Shown here one piece after another: positions 24,011-27,813 of a DNA stretch of 27,813 bases; position 1 is the stretch's first letter; every line of letters begins with the position of its first letter. Below the pieces are notes generated by a model. It did not search any database. It saw only the letters and a program-made list of their open reading frames with translations, and was not told where the DNA came from. Location of the stretch: NCBI GenBank assembly GCA_964452575.1, contig CAYVMN010000028.1, positions 1 to 27,813 of the forward strand. Direction: 5' to 3'. This DNA comes from CAYVMN01 sp964452575 (GTDB taxonomy: Bacteria > Desulfobacterota > DSM-4660 > Desulfatiglandales > Desulfatiglandaceae). Position numbers and translations under genes: made by a program.

Positions 24011-24802
24011 CTATCCGAATCGACCAGTAATATAGTCCTCTGTCTGCTTCAGCCTGGGCCGCGTGAAGAGCGATTTTGTGTTGCCCACTTCAATGAGTTC
24101 TCCCAGATAGAAAAAGGCTGTTACGTGAGATACGCGGGCCGCCTGCTGCATATTGTGGGTGACGATGATGATAGTATAGGATTCGGTCAGTTGATCTATC
24201 AACTCTTCGATTTTCTGGGTGGCGATTGGATCCAGGGCAGAGCAAGGCTCATCCATGAGCACTACCTCCGGTTCGACCGCAAGGGCACGGGCTATACACA
24301 GGCGCTGCTGCTGACCCCCGGAAAGGCCAAGGGCAGAATCCTGAATCCTGTCCTTGACCTCATCCCACAGGGCTGCCTGGTTCAGGCTGCTTTCAACCCT
24401 TTCCGCAAGGAAAGCCCTATCCTTGATACCGTTGACACGCAACCCGTATGCCACGTTTTCAAAAATGCTCTTTGGGAAGGGGTTCGGCTTTTGGAAGACC
24501 ATGCCCACGCGGCGGCGGAGCGTCACCACATCCACCTCAGGGTCATAGATGTCGTCACCGTCGAGCAGGACCTGACCTTCCACTCGACTGTAAGGGATCA
24601 AATCATTCATCCTGTTGAGGCAACGGAGCAGGGTGCTCTTTCCGCACCCTGACGGACCTATCAGGGCCGTGACCTGGTTCTCCCGGAAGTCGAGTGAGAT
24701 GTCTTGGAGGGCGGGAGAATCGCCATAATAGAAATCAAGATCTCTTACTGAAATTTTCGGTGAATCTTCCATCCTGCATTCCTTGGCCATTTCGGTACCC
24801 AA
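24011..24802 (-). CDS. pstB: Phosphate ABC transporter ATP-binding protein PstB
   Basis: 263 residues. Walker A is GPSGCGKST (about 53-61), the signature is LSGGQQQRLCIARAL, Walker B is VVLMDEPCSALDP, and the switch His lies in IIIVTHNMQQA. It powers phosphate uptake through PstC/PstA. The start appears to be TTG at 24802, placed 5 bases after GAGGAG, which overlaps the pstA stop. The in-frame ATG at 24790 is 17 bases from that site and so less likely. The unusual start may lower its rate of translation. Confidence 0.96.
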   Translation of the reverse strand: MGTEMAKECRMEDSPKISVRDLDFYYGDSPALQDISLDFRENQVTALIGPSGCGKSTLLRCLNRMNDLIPYSRVEGQVLLDGDDIYDPEVDVVTLRRRVGMVFQKPNPFPKSIFENVAYGLRVNGIKDRAFLAERVESSLNQAALWDEVKDRIQDSALGLSGGQQQRLCIARALAVEPEVVLMDEPCSALDPIATQKIEELIDQLTESYTIIIVTHNMQQAARVSHVTAFFYLGELIEVGNTKSLFTRPRLKQTEDYITGRFG

Positions 24803-24811
24803 AGCCGCTCC

Positions 24812-25687
24812 TCACCGATTCTTCCTGAGACGAGCACGGTAGATGATGGCAATCAGGTTCAATCCGAGAACCAGAACAATGAGCACCAGGGCGGTTCCAT
24901 ACTGCAAGGGGCGCGTGGCCTCGATGTCCGTGCCTGCTGTGGCCAACACATAGATATGATAAGGCAGGGCCATGATTTCGTCAAAAATGGAAGTCGGCAG
25001 AGAAGGGGTGAAAAATACTGCTGCCGTAAACATGATCGGTGCGGTCTCACCTGCTGCCCTGCTTAAGGCCAGTATGGAACCGGTTAGGATTCCCGGCAAT
25101 GCCGCAGGCAGGACCACCCTGTAGATAGTCTGCCACCGAGTCGCCCCCAGCCCCAGAGATGCTTCCCGATAGGTGTCCGGCACTGTGCGGAGGGCCTCTT
25201 CAGTGGCTCCGATGATGACAGGCAGAGTCAATGCCCCTAGGGTCAGGGACCCCGCGAGAATGCTGACCCCCATCTTCAGATAGACCACGAAGAACGCCAG
25301 ACCGAAGAGCCCAAAGACCACCGAGGGGACTCCTGCCAGGTTATTGATCCCCAGGCGTATCAAACGTACGATTCGTCCGGGTCGTGCATATTCATTCAAG
25401 TAAATGGCGGAAGCAACGCCGATAGGAAGGGCGACAATAATAGACCCCAAACAGAGACAGATGGTGCCAACGATACATGGAAGGATGCCGCCTTTGGTCA
25501 TGGAATCCATGGGCGGCTGCGTAAGAAATGTCCAGGTGACAGCCCGCCAGCCTTTCGAGACCAAGAAGTAGAGGATGATCAACAGCGCAATTCCATTGAT
25601 AGCAGCCGATATCCTGAATAGGCCGAACATGGCCCCCTGAACAACCTTTCGACTTCTCTTTATGCCGGCCCCACCCTTTATAACCAT
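24812..25687 (-). CDS. pstA: Phosphate ABC transporter permease PstA
   Basis: 291 residues with about six membrane helices. The cytoplasmic EAA-type loop reads EEALRTVPDTYREASLGLGA, the family signature for contact with PstB. It pairs with PstC to form the inner-membrane channel. The start is ATG at 25687 with a weak Shine-Dalgarno, 20 bases after the pstC stop. The gene order pstC-pstA-pstB supports the assignment. Confidence 0.95.
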   Translation of the reverse strand: MVIKGGAGIKRSRKVVQGAMFGLFRISAAINGIALLIILYFLVSKGWRAVTWTFLTQPPMDSMTKGGILPCIVGTICLCLGSIIVALPIGVASAIYLNEYARPGRIVRLIRLGINNLAGVPSVVFGLFGLAFFVVYLKMGVSILAGSLTLGALTLPVIIGATEEALRTVPDTYREASLGLGATRWQTIYRVVLPAALPGILTGSILALSRAAGETAPIMFTAAVFFTPSLPTSIFDEIMALPYHIYVLATAGTDIEATRPLQYGTALVLIVLVLGLNLIAIIYRARLRKNR

Positions 25688-25707
25688 CGGTTCAGATCCA
25701 TTTGACT

Positions 25708-26619
25708 TTAGAGGGTTGCTGCCCCTACCTGCCTGTATCTGTGAGATATGTGTTCGGCGATCATATTGAAGGCCAGCGTGAACAAAAAGAGGACAATGGC
25801 AATGGCGAAGAGGGCATGGTAGTGTTCACTCCGAAAGGGCGCCTCGGCCATCTCTGCGGCGATGCTCGCGGGCATGGGCCTCACCGGGTCAAAAAGGGAA
25901 GCAGGTATCATGGCAGCACCGCCTGCGACCATTAATACAACCATAGTCTCTCCCATGGCCCTCGACATGCCCAGAATCACGGCAGTGCAGATTCCGGAAA
26001 TGGCCGCAGGAATAGTCACTCTGGCGATTGTCTCCCAGTGGGTAGCCCCTAATGCCAGGGAGGCCTCTTTTAATTCTCTCGGAACGCCGAAGATTGCGTC
26101 TTCGGAGATGCTGCAGATGGTTGGAATGGACATGAAGGCCAGCATCAAAGAGGCATTAAAGAGATTGAGACCTGTAGGAATGTCGAGGAGTTCCTGGAGA
26201 AACGGGGCGACAATAACCATCCCGAAAAAGCCGATGACCACCGATGGGAGGGCTGCCAGGAGTTCGACAATAGGTTTTACCCACTCTCGAACCCTGGCAG
26301 AGGCCCCCTCTGCGAGATAAAGGGCTGTCAATACCCCCAAGGGGATTGAGATGAGGGAGGAGACTATTGTCACGCCTACGGAGGCTAAAATCAGGGGAAA
26401 GATGCCGAAATCAGGGGGGTCATCGGTGGGGTACCAGTATTTACCGAAGACGAAGTCTGTCACCGATACCTTTCCGAAGATAGGGATGCCCTCTACAAAC
26501 AAGAAAACCGCGATCATGAAAAGGGTCGTAATGGACGCCAGGGCCACAACAAGGAACAGGAACCGAATGTTCCGTTCCTTGCTTCTTCTGTGTCTTCCTG
26601 ATTTAGTGCCTTTTCCCAC
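25708..26619 (-). CDS. pstC: Phosphate ABC transporter permease PstC
   Basis: 303 residues with about six membrane helices after a basic N-terminus (SGRHRRSKERN). The motif EDAIFGVPRELKEASLALGA is the PstC EAA loop. LLAALPSVVIGFFG is also typical. It pairs with PstA. The start is GTG at 26619, with AGGA 6-7 bases upstream; the longer hydrophilic N-terminus is consistent with family members. It lies 240 bases after pstS with a strong hairpin between them. Confidence 0.95.
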   Translation of the reverse strand: MGKGTKSGRHRRSKERNIRFLFLVVALASITTLFMIAVFLFVEGIPIFGKVSVTDFVFGKYWYPTDDPPDFGIFPLILASVGVTIVSSLISIPLGVLTALYLAEGASARVREWVKPIVELLAALPSVVIGFFGMVIVAPFLQELLDIPTGLNLFNASLMLAFMSIPTICSISEDAIFGVPRELKEASLALGATHWETIARVTIPAAISGICTAVILGMSRAMGETMVVLMVAGGAAMIPASLFDPVRPMPASIAAEMAEAPFRSEHYHALFAIAIVLFLFTLAFNMIAEHISHRYRQVGAATL

Positions 26620-26732
26620 CTATGTCCTAAAAATCCTGGGTTTATGCTTGTGATTCACCACACCAGAAGGCCGTCTCACAAGGGGATCCTCCCGTGCAGA
26701 ATAGACGCCCACTTAATCCTAGCAAAGGATAT

Positions 26733-26780
26733 TTGATCCCCGCGCTTTGCAGGATTGAAAGTTGCGGCCGCAGGGATCAA
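26733..26780 (-). promoter_or_regulatory. Strong hairpin between pstS and pstC
   Basis: TTGATCCC (26733-26740) pairs with GGGATCAA (26773-26780). Inside, CGC..CTTT pairs with AAAG..GCG. No T-run follows, so it is more likely an RNA-stabilising or partial-termination structure. It could keep pstS messenger in excess over the membrane genes, a common need for binding proteins. Confidence 0.55.
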
Positions 26781-26859
26781 TGGGTCTTCTTGCAGTTTCG
26801 GGTTTCCGGTTTCTCAAAGACGCTGCCAAGAGAGCCATCAGGCCATCATCATAACCACA

Positions 26860-27678
26860 TTAATATAAGGGAACAAACCCGGATTCCGCCACATATTTCT
26901 GGCCCTTTTCGGGATGGATCACAAAATTGATGAAGTTGAGCACATCGCCTTTGGGCCAACCCGGGGTGAACATGAAGAGCGGCCTGCTAATGGGGTAGGT
27001 CCCGTTCAAGGTCGTGGTCGCTGACCCTACGATGCGATTGACCATTAGGGGCTTTAAGTCTTGATTCACATACCCGAGTCCAATGTAGCCAATGGCATTT
27101 TGGTTCTTTGCGACGGCCTGACATACGGCCCCATTGGAGGCCTGAAGTAGTGTACCGGGATAAACCCGCTCCTTGTTCATGACCTTCTCGTGCCATACCT
27201 CGTAAGTCCCTGAAGAGGTATCCCGGGAGATTACTACGACAGGCCTGTCAGGACCGCCGATATCCTTCCAGTTTTTGATTTTTCCGGCGTAGATGTCTTT
27301 GAGTTGTGCCATAGTGATATTGACAATCGAGTTGGTGGGATGCACAACCGGCACAATACAGTCATAGGCAACGGCAAATGGCACCGGGTAGGCCCCTTTC
27401 TCGACTGCCAGTTTGACTTCCTTGTCCTTGATAAACCGGGAACTGTCGGCAATATCTGTTGAGCCGTCGATAAGCGCCTTGATTCCATTCCCCGAACCGC
27501 CTCCCGAAATCGAGATCTTTACGTCCGGGTTCTGTTTCATATAACCCTCCGCCACCTTCTGGGCAATCGGAAGAACCGTGGTCGATCCCTTTATCACGAT
27601 GTTTCCTGCCAGGGCTGTACTTGCCGCAAAGGACATTAACAGTAGCGACACAAACACTGTCATTAGCTTTGATTTCAT
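26860..27678 (-). CDS. pstS: Periplasmic phosphate-binding protein PstS
   Basis: 272 residues with a signal peptide ending at ALAG (about residue 25). The phosphate-binding loops are visible: IKGSTTVLPIAQKVAEGY, SGGGSGNGIKALIDGSTDIA, and ISRDTSSGTYEVW. It captures phosphate in the periplasm for PstCAB. TAGGAGAAAG precedes the ATG. It is the first gene of the pstS-pstC-pstA-pstB-phoU operon, preceded by a PHO-box-like repeat. It belongs to the short, single-domain PstS group. Confidence 0.96.
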   Translation of the reverse strand: MKSKLMTVFVSLLLMSFAASTALAGNIVIKGSTTVLPIAQKVAEGYMKQNPDVKISISGGGSGNGIKALIDGSTDIADSSRFIKDKEVKLAVEKGAYPVPFAVAYDCIVPVVHPTNSIVNITMAQLKDIYAGKIKNWKDIGGPDRPVVVISRDTSSGTYEVWHEKVMNKERVYPGTLLQASNGAVCQAVAKNQNAIGYIGLGYVNQDLKPLMVNRIVGSATTTLNGTYPISRPLFMFTPGWPKGDVLNFINFVIHPEKGQKYVAESGFVPLY

Positions 27679-27738
27679 GTCTTTCTCCTATTTAATCTTA
27701 AAAGTCTTCCTCAAAATCTTTTTAATTTGTACACGGAC

Positions 27739-27756
27739 TGTTAGATCTTTGTTAGA
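27739..27756 (-). promoter_or_regulatory. PHO-box-like direct repeat upstream of pstS
   Basis: On the minus strand TCTAACA-AAGA-TCTAACA is two identical 7-mers with an 11-base period, the exact layout of PhoB boxes (CTGTCAT-N4-CTGTCAT). TACAAA (27731-27726) follows 7 bases later as a possible -10. The position upstream of pstS fits control by phosphate starvation. Confidence 0.6.
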
Positions 27757-27813
27757 ATAAAATTATGTGGGTATGCACTTGACTCCAGTAGGCACAAGAT
27801 GTAGTGTTTGTGG

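Noticed and set aside
1..27813. CRISPR arrays, tRNA or rRNA genes, insertion sequences or phage genes
   Set aside because: No regularly spaced direct repeats, no tRNA or rRNA core sequences, and no transposase, integrase or phage protein were seen on either strand.

Overview
The window is about 27.8 kb of bacterial chromosome with roughly 50 % GC and densely packed genes. The gene content is a CoA-dependent catabolic operon, a TupA-type oxyanion-binding protein, outer-membrane porins, PII/AmtB nitrogen control with sigma-54 promoters, and a PhoB-type pst-phoU operon. This fits a Gram-negative, probably anaerobic bacterium of the Desulfobacterota (former Deltaproteobacteria) type. That assignment is an inference from gene content and style; no rRNA or marker gene is present to fix it.

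Region 1 (1-7470) is a one-directional catabolic cluster: amidohydrolase, CaiB/BaiF CoA-transferase or racemase, a shortened nitroreductase-like protein, two MaoC hot-dog hydratases, a crotonase, an LCAD/IVD-type acyl-CoA dehydrogenase and a dihydrolipoamide-dehydrogenase-like flavoprotein. Together they look like activation and beta-oxidation-like processing of an acyl-CoA whose identity cannot be read from the sequence. The cluster lies between two inverted ~104 bp repeats (1-104 and 7169-7272), with a third partial copy at 7397-7463.

Region 2 (7470-10204, minus strand) is a two-gene unit: an OprO/OprP-like porin followed by a TupA-like periplasmic protein. A good promoter at 10086-10115 precedes a ~240-nt, hairpin-rich leader with two sequences complementary to the porin Shine-Dalgarno. 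Next to it (10205-10432) is a start-less C-terminal fragment of the tRNA methyltransferase TrmO.

Region 3 (10693-15697) holds a FecR-domain protein and an OmpA-like lipoprotein on the plus strand. They converge on a CHASE2-adenylate/guanylate cyclase and an MltF-like lytic transglycosylase on the minus strand. A short SDR-like N-terminus (14068-14121) abuts the transglycosylase stop codon and may be a rearrangement scar.

Region 4 (15698-21122) is the nitrogen section. A near-consensus sigma-54 promoter (16867-16882) drives amtB-glnK-glnD. A second one (15965-15980), preceded by a 28-bp dyad at an enhancer-like distance, drives an orphan 122-aa Ig-like protein. That orphan unit is the least explained system here.

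Region 5 (21104-27813, minus strand) contains a class I glutamine amidotransferase, a TorF-like porin, and pstS-pstC-pstA-pstB-phoU. The pst operon has a PHO-box-like direct repeat upstream of pstS and a strong hairpin between pstS and pstC. The operon appears complete except for phoR/phoB, which are not in the window.
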